Shown in pieces: positions 27,211 to 34,990 of a stretch of 37,311 bases of DNA. Position 1 is the first letter of the stretch, and each line of letters opens with the position of its first letter. The stretch spans positions 1 through 37,311 of the forward strand of contig VFZH01000021.1 of the NCBI GenBank assembly GCA_016871255.1, in the 5' to 3' direction. The notes beneath the pieces were generated by a model. The model worked only from the letters and a program-made list of their open reading frames with translations, was not told the origin of the DNA and ran no database searches. Origin of the DNA: Acidimicrobiia bacterium (GTDB taxonomy: Bacteria > Acidobacteriota > Vicinamibacteria > Vicinamibacterales > UBA2999). The translations under genes and the position numbers were made by a program.

Positions 27211-28932
27211 ATGAAGCGCACGGGTGCACAGGCAGTCTGGGAGTCGTTGGTGCGGATGGGGGTGACGACCGTCTTCGGCTACCCCGGGGGAGCGATTCTG
27301 CCCACCTACGACGCGCTGCCCGAGTTTCCGTCACTCCGTCACCTCCTGGTCCGGCACGAACAGGGGGCGACCCACATGGCCGACGGCTACGCGCGTGCCA
27401 GCGGGCGCGTCGGCGTCGCCGTGGCGACATCCGGGCCCGGCGCGACGAACATGGTGACCGGCATGGCGACGGCGATGATGGACTCGTCGCCGATCCTCTG
27501 CATCACCGGTCAGGTGGGGAGTTCGCTCATCGGCACCGAGGCCTTCCAGGAAACCGACATCACCGGCGTGACGCTGCCGATCACCAAACACAACTACCTG
27601 GTGACCCGGGCCGAGGAGATCGCCCCGACGCTCCGGGAAGCGATGTACGTCGCGCAGGCGGGGCGGCCGGGCCCCGTCCACGTGGACATCACGAAGGACG
27701 CGCAACAGGCGAGCTGCGAGTTCGAGTGGGACGACAGCGAGATCCAGTTGCCCGGGATGCGGCCGCCCCCGCTGCCGTCCGCCGAGGCGATCCGGCAGGC
27801 CGTCGCGCTGATCAACGGCGCGAAGCGCCCGCTGATCTTCGCAGGCCACGGCGCATTGCTGTCCGGGGCGATCGACCGGCTGCGGGAGCTGGCCGAGCGC
27901 GGCGACATCCCGGTCGCGATGACGCTGCTCGGCATCGGCGGCTTCCCGGCCGAGCACCCGCTCAACCTGGGCATGATGGGCATGCACGGCGAAGCATGGG
28001 TGAACTGCGCCATTCAGGAGGCCGATCTGCTCATCGCCTGCGGCATGCGGTTCGACGACCGGGTGACCGGCAACCTGAAGAACTACGCTGCCAAGGCCCG
28101 CAAGATCCACATCGACATCGACCCCACCGAGTTCAACAAGAACGTCCGCGTGGACGTGCCGCTGGCCGGTGACCTGCACGAGGTGCTCGGGGCGCTCCTG
28201 CCGCACGTGGAGCGAACCCCGCGGGCGGAGTGGCACGCCTGGATCGCCGGGAACAAGGGGGGGGAGGCCGTCCGCGACATCACCAACCTGCCCGACGACG
28301 GCCACCTGTACGCGGCACACGTCATCCACGACCTGTGGAAGGCGACCGGCGGGAAGGCGATCGTCTGCACGGACGTCGGGCAGCACCAGATGTGGGAGGC
28401 GCAGTACTACAAGCACAACGCGCCGCGGACGCTCATCACGTCGGGTGGGCTCGGCACGATGGGGTTCGCCCTGCCGGCGGCCATCGGGGCGAAGCTGGCC
28501 AGGCCGGACGCGGACGTATGGGCCGTCGCCGGCGACGGCGGCTTCCAGATGACGATGGCCGAGCTCGGCACCATGGCGCAGGAGCAGGTGAAGGTGAACG
28601 CCGCGATCATCAACAACGGCTACCTGGGGATGGTCCGGCAGTGGCAGCAGTTCTTCTACGAGAAGCGCTACGTTGCCACGCCGATCCTGAGCCCGGACTA
28701 CGCGAAGGTGGCGGAGGCCTACGGCCTGAAGGGGCTGACCGTGCGCCAGCGGCGCGACGTGATCCCGGCTGTGGCCGCGGCCCGTGCGCACGGCAAGGCG
28801 GTGATCATCGACTTCCAGGTGGAGCAGGAGGACTCGGTGTACCCGATGGTCCCGACCGGCGCCGCGCTGCACGAGATGATCCGCCGCGACGAGATCGTCA
28901 GCCCGATCGTGGAAACCGGCGCCAGCGTCTGA
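27211..28932 (+). CDS. ilvB: acetolactate synthase large (catalytic) subunit
   Basis: The enzyme has 573 residues and catalyses the TPP-dependent condensation of two pyruvates, or pyruvate with 2-oxobutyrate, the first common step of Val, Leu and Ile synthesis. Visible marks are GYPGGAILPTYDAL at the start, catalytic Glu50 in RHEQGATHMADGYARASG, SGPGATN, the FAD/TPP region FDDRVTGNL, and the TPP-metal motif GDGG (441-444) to NN (468-469). The length and the absence of interruptions indicate a working gene. ATG 27211 has GAGGGAG six bases upstream. No ilvN regulatory subunit or ilvC follows; the next gene is convergent, so the small subunit must be encoded elsewhere. Expression is governed by the attenuator in the 5' leader. 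Confidence 0.95.
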   Translation: MKRTGAQAVWESLVRMGVTTVFGYPGGAILPTYDALPEFPSLRHLLVRHEQGATHMADGYARASGRVGVAVATSGPGATNMVTGMATAMMDSSPILCITGQVGSSLIGTEAFQETDITGVTLPITKHNYLVTRAEEIAPTLREAMYVAQAGRPGPVHVDITKDAQQASCEFEWDDSEIQLPGMRPPPLPSAEAIRQAVALINGAKRPLIFAGHGALLSGAIDRLRELAERGDIPVAMTLLGIGGFPAEHPLNLGMMGMHGEAWVNCAIQEADLLIACGMRFDDRVTGNLKNYAAKARKIHIDIDPTEFNKNVRVDVPLAGDLHEVLGALLPHVERTPRAEWHAWIAGNKGGEAVRDITNLPDDGHLYAAHVIHDLWKATGGKAIVCTDVGQHQMWEAQYYKHNAPRTLITSGGLGTMGFALPAAIGAKLARPDADVWAVAGDGGFQMTMAELGTMAQEQVKVNAAIINNGYLGMVRQWQQFFYEKRYVATPILSPDYAKVAEAYGLKGLTVRQRRDVIPAVAAARAHGKAVIIDFQVEQEDSVYPMVPTGAALHEMIRRDEIVSPIVETGASV

Positions 28933-28960
28933 GCCGCCGGGCACGAGCCGGCCCCCGCCT

Positions 28961-29002
28961 GGCCGAAGATCGGCCTTCGTAGCGGCCAGCTCCAGCTGGC
29001 CG
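28961..29002. terminator. two hairpins in the convergent gap between ilvB and the E1 gene
   Basis: GGCCGA (28961-28966) pairs with TCGGCC (28970-28975), followed by TTCGT. CGGCCAGCT (28983-28991) pairs with AGCTGGCCG (28994-29002). The second is nearly symmetrical and ends 3 bases before the E1 stop region on the other strand. Neither has a long T tract, so termination is possible but not certain. Confidence 0.4.
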
Positions 29003-29005
29003 TCC

Positions 29006-31189
29006 TTAGTACGCGAGCAGATCGCGGGCGGCTGCGACGACCTTGGCGGTGGTCGGCAGGTGCGCCTCTTCGAGCACGGGCGCGAACGGCACCGGTGTGT
29101 CGGCGGCGGCGACGAGCTGGACCGGGGCGTCCAGGTCGCCGAACGACCGGCGCACGATCTCGGCGACGATCGTCGTCCCGAAGCTGCCCGTTCGCGGCGC
29201 CTCGCACGTGACCAGGGCCCGGCTGGTCTTCGCGACCGATGCGGCGATCGTGTCGATGTCGAGCGGCAGCAACGTGCGCAAGTCGATGACCTCGACCGAC
29301 GCGCCGTCCTCCTGTTCGAGCCTGTGGGCGGCTTCGAGCGCCCGGATCGTCTGCGAGCCGAACGAGACGATCGTGAGGTCGGTGCCCTCCCGGGCCACCC
29401 GTGCCTTGCCGATCGGCACGACGTAGTCGCCTTCCGGCACGGGCAGGTTCAGCTCCTGCGGCAGCTTCTCGGGCTTGAACCGGTAGTAGTTCTTGTATTC
29501 GAGGAAGAGGACCGGGTTTCCGTCGCGCACGGCGGCCTTCAGCAGCCCCTTGGCATCGAACGCGGTGATCGGGGCCACGATCTTCAGCCCGGGTGTGGAG
29601 GCGAACCACGACTCGGGGTTCACCGAGTGGTACATGGACGTGTTCGTCGCCCAGCCCGAGGGGAAGCGGAACACGATGCCGACCGGGCCCATGTCGCGAA
29701 CCTGCTGCGTGGCCGCGTAGTTCACGATCATCTTGAAGGCTTCCGACGCGAAGTCGGCGTACTGGAACTCGACGATCGGCCTGAGACCGGTCAGGACCGA
29801 GCCGAGCGCGAGGCCCACGAAGCCCGCTTCGGCGATCGGCGCGTCGATGATGCGGCGCTGGCGGAAGGTGGCGTCCTTCCGGTTCCACGCCTCGTTCCAG
29901 TCGAGGCCGTCGTAGCGCTTCGAGAAGCCTTCGGTGACCTTGAAGGCGCCGTTCGACACGCCGATGTCCTCGCCGATCATGTAGACGTTCGGGTCGCGGT
30001 CCAGTTCCTCCATGAGGGCTTCACGGATCGCCTGGTGGTAGGTGATGGTGCGCCCGGCGGCCGGAGGCGCCGCGAGGGCGTTCTCGTGTGCGGGCGACGG
30101 CGCGAACACCTCCGACTCGATGTCGACCGGGACCGGCGCGGGGCTCTGCTCGCTCTTGATGGCGGCGGCCCGGACCTCGTCCGCGATCCGCCTGTCGAGC
30201 TCGCGGAGATCGTCGACGGTGGCGATGCGCTGCTTCAGGAGCCGGTCGCGGAACGTGGCGATCGGGTCCTTGGCCTTCCACGTGGCGAGCTGCTCGGCCG
30301 GCACGTACGAGGTGAAGGGGTCGGCCAGCGAGTGCCCGTCCATGCGCATGGACACGGCCTCGATGATGGAGACGCCGCCGGTCTCGCGGACGCGCGCCAG
30401 CGCCCGGCTCACCGTGTCGTAGACGGTGACGACGTTGGTGCCGTCAATCCAGTACCCGTCCACGTCGCGCCCGTAGCCGAGCGAGCGGAGCGCGAGCGTG
30501 GGGGTGGCGTATTCGAGCCGGTTCGGCGTGCCGAACGCCCACTGGTTGTTCTCGATCAGCAGGACGAGCGGAATGCGCATCGCCGAGGCGATGTTGAGCG
30601 CTTCGTGGACGTCGCCCGTGCTCGTGGTGCCGTCCCCGACGAACGCCAGCGCCACGCTGTCGCGGCCCTGGTACTGCTCGCCGAACGAACAGCCGACGCC
30701 GAGCGGGATCAGGGTGCCGAGGTGGCTGATCAGGCCGACGACGCGGGATGGCTGGTGCCCCATGTGCAGGCTGCCGTCCCAGCCGCGCGACAGGCCGTCC
30801 ATGCGCCCGCAGGCCTGCGCGATCGCGCGGGACGGCGGCACGCCGCGGACCAGGAACGCCGCGAGGTCGCGGATGGCCAGCGTCGTCCAGTCGCCCGGCT
30901 GCAGCGCCATCGAGGCGCCGACAGCCGTGGCCTCGTTGCCGGTGCACGGGAGGTGTTTGCCGAGGGCGATGCCCTTGCGCGACATCTTCACGATCTCGAT
31001 GTCGGTGGCCCGCGTCAGCGCCATGAAGTAGTAGCACTGGAGCAGCTGATCTCGGGAGAAGCCGTCGATGACCGGGGCGGGCAACCACGACAACCCGCTG
31101 ACGGACACGTGCAGCGAGCGCTGCTCGAGATCGCGCGTGACGTCGAGCTGCTCGAGCTCCGGATAGATGTCGGCAAGGGTGCTGATCAT
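29006..31189 (-). CDS. 2-oxoacid dehydrogenase E1, fused alpha and beta subunits
   Basis: A 727-residue single-chain E1 with the alpha-type TPP domain first and the beta-type pyrimidine and transketolase C-terminal domains second. In the alpha part GDGTTSTGDVHEALNIASAM to ENN is the TPP/Mg motif, and GMDGLSRGWDGSLHMG-like residues precede it. The beta part begins near residue 385 (TITYHQAIREALMEELDRDP), with VYMIGEDIGV and IVEFQYADF, and ends with VTCEAPRTGSFG. It oxidatively decarboxylates pyruvate or branched-chain 2-oxoacids as part of an E1-E2-E3 complex; the choice between them cannot be made by eye, and no E2 or E3 gene is here. ATG 31189 is chosen because protein-like sequence begins there; in-frame extension to 31286 is possible but not protein-like. 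Confidence 0.9.
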   Translation of the reverse strand: MISTLADIYPELEQLDVTRDLEQRSLHVSVSGLSWLPAPVIDGFSRDQLLQCYYFMALTRATDIEIVKMSRKGIALGKHLPCTGNEATAVGASMALQPGDWTTLAIRDLAAFLVRGVPPSRAIAQACGRMDGLSRGWDGSLHMGHQPSRVVGLISHLGTLIPLGVGCSFGEQYQGRDSVALAFVGDGTTSTGDVHEALNIASAMRIPLVLLIENNQWAFGTPNRLEYATPTLALRSLGYGRDVDGYWIDGTNVVTVYDTVSRALARVRETGGVSIIEAVSMRMDGHSLADPFTSYVPAEQLATWKAKDPIATFRDRLLKQRIATVDDLRELDRRIADEVRAAAIKSEQSPAPVPVDIESEVFAPSPAHENALAAPPAAGRTITYHQAIREALMEELDRDPNVYMIGEDIGVSNGAFKVTEGFSKRYDGLDWNEAWNRKDATFRQRRIIDAPIAEAGFVGLALGSVLTGLRPIVEFQYADFASEAFKMIVNYAATQQVRDMGPVGIVFRFPSGWATNTSMYHSVNPESWFASTPGLKIVAPITAFDAKGLLKAAVRDGNPVLFLEYKNYYRFKPEKLPQELNLPVPEGDYVVPIGKARVAREGTDLTIVSFGSQTIRALEAAHRLEQEDGASVEVIDLRTLLPLDIDTIAASVAKTSRALVTCEAPRTGSFGTTIVAEIVRRSFGDLDAPVQLVAAADTPVPFAPVLEEAHLPTTAKVVAAARDLLAY

Positions 31190-31292
31190 GGCTGGTGGAC
31201 GGTGGCAGCTGGTTCGTGGTGGACCGACCCCGCTTCGGAACGGAGGTGTCACGGGCGCGCCCGTACGCCCGGTATTCGCAAGAGCCATGACA

Positions 31293-31321
31293 ACATAACA
31301 GATCGTTTCATCGGGCGCCAA
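31293..31321 (-). promoter_or_regulatory. possible promoter of the E1 gene
   Basis: On the minus strand TTGGCG (31321-31316) and TTATGT (31298-31293) are 17 bases apart. This would give a 5' leader of roughly 95 bases before ATG 31189. Confidence 0.4.
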
Positions 31322-31400
31322 ACCGCATGGGCTCGTTTCGTGGACCGCCAGCCCCAGCCGGACGAAGCCGAGGGCCGCGCGGGACGTCCAGCCGGTGCGG

Positions 31401-31429
31401 TTGGGTTTTTCCGGGCCAGATGGTAGAGT
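31401..31429 (+). promoter_or_regulatory. promoter of the cysDN leader
   Basis: TTGGGT (31401-31406) and TAGAGT (31424-31429) are spaced by 17 bases. The leader peptide ATG lies 9 bases after the -10 box, mirroring the ilvB leader. Confidence 0.5.
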
Positions 31430-31438
31430 CTTGGGGTG

Positions 31439-31519
31439 ATGGTCGCCGCAGCCGGCTGCGCGTGTTGTTGTTGCCCCAGCGCTCTGCTGGTTCCGGGGCC
31501 CTTCCGCACATTCAGGTGA
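31439..31519 (+). CDS. poly-cysteine leader peptide of the cysDN attenuator
   Basis: A 26-codon frame (ATG 31439-31441, TGA 31517-31519) encodes a peptide with Cys at positions 7, 9, 10, 11 and 12 (MVAAAGCACCCCPS at its start). Three of the five Cys codons are TGT, whereas every Cys codon in the downstream cysD is TGC. GTG 31436, directly in frame, could also be the start. Such a cysteine run in front of a terminator and a sulfate-assimilation gene is best explained as a sensor of charged tRNA-Cys. The peptide itself probably has no other function. Confidence 0.75.
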   Translation: MVAAAGCACCCCPSALLVPGPFRTFR

Positions 31520-31592
31520 GCAGGCCCGCTCGACAGGCGAGCGGGACACGACGAATCGGAAGCCCGGGACGAGCCGCCCGGGCTTTTTTTTT
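31473..31592 (+). terminator. cysDN attenuator: protector, antiterminator and intrinsic terminator
   Basis: The terminator is AGCCCGGG (31561-31568), loop of 8, CCCGGGCT (31577-31584), within a nine-T run (31584-31592). A protector hairpin pairs GCCCC (31473-31477) with GGGGC (31495-31499), with CAGC/GCTG inside, and starts on the last Cys codon. The freed segment 31493-31506 can pair, with a small bulge, to CGGAAGCCCGGG (31557-31568) as antiterminator. A separate perfect 8-bp hairpin, CCCGCTCG (31525-31532) with CGAGCGGG (31538-31545), lies between leader stop and terminator. Confidence 0.75.
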
Positions 31593-31615
31593 GCACGGCC
31601 TCCGTGTGATCGACG

Positions 31616-32596
31616 ATGACTGCACTGGCACGAACGACCCGGCCACCCGCACCAGCGATGGCGTCCCCGCGTGACCCTGGGACGCCCCCGTCACCTCTCC
31701 GCCTCGACCACCTCCAGCGCCTGGAGGCGGAGAGCATCCACATCATGCGCGAGGTGGCGGCCGAGTTCGAGCGGCCGGTCATGCTCTATTCGATCGGCAA
31801 GGACTCGTCGGTGATGCTGCGGCTCGCCCAGAAGGCGTTCCATCCGGCGCCGCTGCCGTTCCCGCTGCTCCACATCGACACCAGCTACAAGTTCCGCGAG
31901 ATGATCGAGTTCCGCGACCGGATGGCGGCGTCCGTGGGCGCCCGACTGATCGTGCACACCAACCGTGAGGCGCTCGCCGACGGGACCGAGCCCTTCGCCG
32001 TGGGCACGCAGCGCTGCTGCGGGCTGCTGAAGACGAAGGCGCTCCTCGACGCACTGCGCGAAGGCGGGTTCGACGCCGCGTTCGGGGGCGCCCGCCGCGA
32101 CGAGGAGCGGTCGCGCGCCAAGGAGCGCGTCTTCTCGCTGCGCGACGCGCACGGACAGTGGGACCCGAAGCGGCAGCGCCCGGAGCTGTGGAACCTGCTC
32201 AACAGCCGCCTCAATCCCGGCGAGAGCATCCGCGTGTTCCCACTGTCGAACTGGACCGAAATCGACATCTGGCAGTACATCCACGCGGAGAACATCCCGG
32301 TCGTGCCGATGTACTTCGCCCGCGATCGCGAGGCGATCGTGCGCGGCGACTCCATCATGATCCGGGAGCAGTCGTTCGTGCCGCTGCTGCCGGGCGAGCG
32401 GCCGCAGATCGTCAAGTGCCGCATGCGCTCGCTGGGCTGCTCGCCCTGCACGGGCGCCATCCGCTCCGATGCCGACACGGTCCCGAAGATCATCGAAGAG
32501 CTGGTGGCCGTGCGCCAGTCCGAGCGCCAGCTGCGCGTCATCGACCACGACCAGGACGGGTCGATGGAGATCAAGAAGCGCGAGGGGTACTTCTAG
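31616..32596 (+). CDS. cysD: sulfate adenylyltransferase subunit 2
   Basis: CysD (326 residues from ATG 31616) catalyses adenylation of sulfate by ATP to give APS, driven by GTP hydrolysis in CysN. The protein follows Escherichia coli CysD closely: [20 protein letters not shown], the PP-loop-type [47 protein letters not shown] and the end [15 protein letters not shown]. The first 20-25 residues are Pro/Ala-rich and not conserved; ATG 31661 would give a length nearer the usual ~300. It is the first structural gene behind the cysteine-codon attenuator and is followed without a gap by cysN. Confidence 0.95.
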   Translation: MTALARTTRPPAPAMASPRDPGTPPSPLRLDHLQRLEAESIHIMREVAAEFERPVMLYSIGKDSSVMLRLAQKAFHPAPLPFPLLHIDTSYKFREMIEFRDRMAASVGARLIVHTNREALADGTEPFAVGTQRCCGLLKTKALLDALREGGFDAAFGGARRDEERSRAKERVFSLRDAHGQWDPKRQRPELWNLLNSRLNPGESIRVFPLSNWTEIDIWQYIHAENIPVVPMYFARDREAIVRGDSIMIREQSFVPLLPGERPQIVKCRMRSLGCSPCTGAIRSDADTVPKIIEELVAVRQSERQLRVIDHDQDGSMEIKKREGYF

Positions 32597-33928
32597 GTGG
32601 CGCCCGGGGGCGGCCTCGACCCGTCATCGTCCGGCCTGCTGCGCATCTGCACCGCCGGCAGCGTCGACGACGGGAAGAGCACGCTGATCGGACGGCTGCT
32701 GCACGACTCGCAGGCGATCTACGAGGACCAGATCCGGTCCGTCGAGGCGGCCTCGAAGAGCCGGACGGCCGGGCCGATCGACTTCTCGCTGTTCACCGAT
32801 GGGCTGAAAGCCGAGCGCGAGCAGGGCATCACGATCGACGTGGCGTACCGGTACTTCGCCACGGCGCGGCGCAAGTTCATCCTCGCGGACACGCCGGGCC
32901 ACGAGCAGTACACCCGGAACATGGCCACCGGCGCGTCGACCGCCGAGCTCGCCATCCTGCTGGTGGACGCCCGCCACGGCGTCCGGGAACAGTCGCGCCG
33001 TCATGCGCGCATCGCCCGCCTCCTGGGCATCACCCACTTCGTGGTGGCCATCAACAAGATGGACCTGGTGGACTTCGACCGGGCCGTGTTCGACGGCATT
33101 GCCGCCGAGTTCGCCCGGATCCTCGACGGGGCGAGCGCCGTCACCATCCCGATGAGCGCCCTGATGGGGGACAACGTCATCACCCGGAGCCAGCGGACAC
33201 CCTGGTACGAGGGCGTCAGCCTGCTCGAGCACCTGGAAGCCGTGGACGTGGACACCGATGTCACGGGCAAGGCCTTCCGCTTTCCGGTGCAGATGGTGCT
33301 CCGGCCGCACCACGAGTTCCGCGGCTTCGCCGGGCAGATCCAGTCTGGCGTGATTCGGGCGGGCGACCAGGTCACCGTCTGGCCTGGTGGCCGGTCGACG
33401 GCCGTCAGCCGCATCGTCAGCTGGGAAGGGGATCTCCCCTCCGCGTTCGCGCCGATGTCGGTGACGCTGGTGCTCGAGGACGAAATCGACATCAGCCGGG
33501 GCGACATGCTCGTCGCCGGACCGGTCCAGGTGGGGCAGCGCTTCACCGCGGACATCGTGTGGATGGACGAGCGGCCGCTCGAGTCGACGCGGGTGTACCT
33601 GCTGAAGCACACGAGCCGGATCGTGACGGCGGAAGTGGACCGCCGTCTGGAGCTGAACGAGATCGGGCCGGCAGCGGTGCGGACGTCACGGCCGTTGATC
33701 TTCGACGCGTACCGCGAGAACCGGGCGACCGGGAGCTTCGTGCTGATCGACCCGGCCACCAACTTCACCGCCGGCGCCGGGATGATCGGCGCCTTCGAAG
33801 CCGAGGCTGCGGCAGCAGGCCACGAAGGCGCGGCCGAGCGGCTGGCGCGCCTGGCCCGGCGCGCGGGGAGCGACCGCGAGGCCGTCGACGCGGTGCGCGT
33901 GGCGCTCGAAGAGATTCTGGGGAAGTAG
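32597..33928 (+). CDS. cysN: sulfate adenylyltransferase subunit 1 (GTPase)
   Basis: The 443-residue GTPase pairs with CysD. EF-Tu-like motifs are present: G1 GSVDDGKSTLIGRLLHDS, G2 in EREQGITIDVAYRYF, G3 DTPGHEQYTRNMATGAS and G4 NKMDLVDFD, followed by two beta-barrel domains (FRFPVQMVLRP onward). It lacks a C-terminal APS kinase (CysC) domain, so it is plain CysN rather than the fused CysNC form. The start is GTG at 32597, immediately after the cysD TAG, with no spacer, so translation depends on cysD. No further sulfur gene follows; the next gene is on the other strand after a 198-base gap that holds nothing I recognise. Confidence 0.95.
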   Translation: MAPGGGLDPSSSGLLRICTAGSVDDGKSTLIGRLLHDSQAIYEDQIRSVEAASKSRTAGPIDFSLFTDGLKAEREQGITIDVAYRYFATARRKFILADTPGHEQYTRNMATGASTAELAILLVDARHGVREQSRRHARIARLLGITHFVVAINKMDLVDFDRAVFDGIAAEFARILDGASAVTIPMSALMGDNVITRSQRTPWYEGVSLLEHLEAVDVDTDVTGKAFRFPVQMVLRPHHEFRGFAGQIQSGVIRAGDQVTVWPGGRSTAVSRIVSWEGDLPSAFAPMSVTLVLEDEIDISRGDMLVAGPVQVGQRFTADIVWMDERPLESTRVYLLKHTSRIVTAEVDRRLELNEIGPAAVRTSRPLIFDAYRENRATGSFVLIDPATNFTAGAGMIGAFEAEAAAAGHEGAAERLARLARRAGSDREAVDAVRVALEEILGK

Positions 33929-34126
33929 CGCGCAGACGCGAAATCCCGAAGCTCCATCCCAAGGACGGAAGCGAAGGGCTCGCGAATGACGTGAGCTGTC
34001 GTGGCGCCGGCCTGCCCTCATCGACGTGCGCGTCGCGTGAAACGGCCGACCCGCGGAGACGGCGGCGCCGGCGCATGCCCGGCCTCCCGGAATCGAGCGG
34101 TCGCAGCGGACGACATGGCTCGTCGG

Positions 34127-34990
34127 TCAGCGTGACCGTTCGGGATTCGGCGGTTGGGACTTGGAATGGGATTCGGGCCTGGAGGTTCGGGACGTGACGC
34201 TGTCAGGATCCGCCCTCGGCACCGCGACCGCCGCCTGAAGCGGGCGGTCGCGGGGATCGCCTGGGTAGAAGACCCGCTCGAGGAACAGGCCGGAGGCGGG
34301 TGCCGTCAGTCGCGCGGGCAGGTCGCTGGCGCCGTCCAGCAGCGCCGCGGCCTCGGCTTCTCCAAGCCGGCCGCGGCCCACCTCGACGAGCACGCCGACG
34401 AGCCGCCTGACCATCTTCCAGAGGAAGTGTGAACCCTCGACATGGACGACGAGCAGGTCGCCGTCCTCGTGCAGGTCCATCGTCTCCAGGTGGACCTCGG
34501 TCGAGGCGTCCTCCGGGTCGGCATCGGAGAACGCGCGGAAGTCGTGGAAGCCCACGAACGCCGCGGCCGTGCGGCGCATCGCGCCCGGATCCAGCTCGTC
34601 ACGGACCCACCAGACGAACGGCTTGGCGAACGCGGTCCGCCGCCGGGCGATCTGGTAGACGTAGCTGCGCGCGACGGCGTCGTGGCGGGCGTGAAAGCGG
34701 CGGGGGACACGCTCGATGCTGAGAATGACGATGTCCGAGGGAAGGGCGTCGTTGACTCGCCGCCGCACGGTCTCGGGAGGCAACGTGGTGGCGAGGTCCA
34801 GGTGCGCCACCTGCGCCAGCGCGTGGACGCCGGCATCGGTGCGCCCGGCGCCGTACAGCTCGAAGTCGCGGATACCCGTGGCTTCGACGACGGCGCGCGT
34901 CATCTCGCCGGCCACGGTCCGCGCGTTCTTCTGGATCTGCCAGCCGCGATACCGCGTGCCGGCGTACTCAATCGCGAGCTTCAGCCGCAT
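34127..34990 (-). CDS. truA: tRNA pseudouridine(38-40) synthase
   Basis: TruA isomerises uridines 38-40 in the anticodon arm of tRNAs. The 287-residue protein has the starting strand RLKLAIEYAGTRYRGWQIQ, the catalytic Asp52 in YGAGRTDAGVHALAQ, RSYVYQIARRR and SHFLWKMVRRLVGVL. The core ends near residue 262; the last ~25 residues (Ser/Arg/Pro-rich, from SVTSRTSRPESHSK) are low-complexity and lie beyond the usual family length, probably a read-through extension into repetitive intergenic DNA. Its start overlaps the 3' end of the UPF0182 gene by 23 bases, so the two are co-transcribed. Confidence 0.93.
   Translation of the reverse strand: MRLKLAIEYAGTRYRGWQIQKNARTVAGEMTRAVVEATGIRDFELYGAGRTDAGVHALAQVAHLDLATTLPPETVRRRVNDALPSDIVILSIERVPRRFHARHDAVARSYVYQIARRRTAFAKPFVWWVRDELDPGAMRRTAAAFVGFHDFRAFSDADPEDASTEVHLETMDLHEDGDLLVVHVEGSHFLWKMVRRLVGVLVEVGRGRLGEAEAAALLDGASDLPARLTAPASGLFLERVFYPGDPRDRPLQAAVAVPRADPDSVTSRTSRPESHSKSQPPNPERSR

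Noticed and set aside
29060-31426. 788-codon plus-strand frame opposite the E1 gene
   Set aside because: It is the complement of a fully recognisable E1 enzyme and has no domain signature.
31190-31549. 120-residue N-terminal extension of the E1 protein
   Set aside because: The extra residues are not E1-like, overlap the divergent cys promoter, and lie upstream of the predicted E1 promoter.
31520-31616. SAM or other sulfur riboswitch upstream of cysD
   Set aside because: I see no conserved aptamer core (for example SAM-I four-way junction elements); the structures are explained by leader-peptide attenuation plus one extra hairpin.
33929-34126. Small gene between cysN and truA
   Set aside because: No frame with a plausible start, ribosome site and protein-like composition was found; only scattered short repeats.
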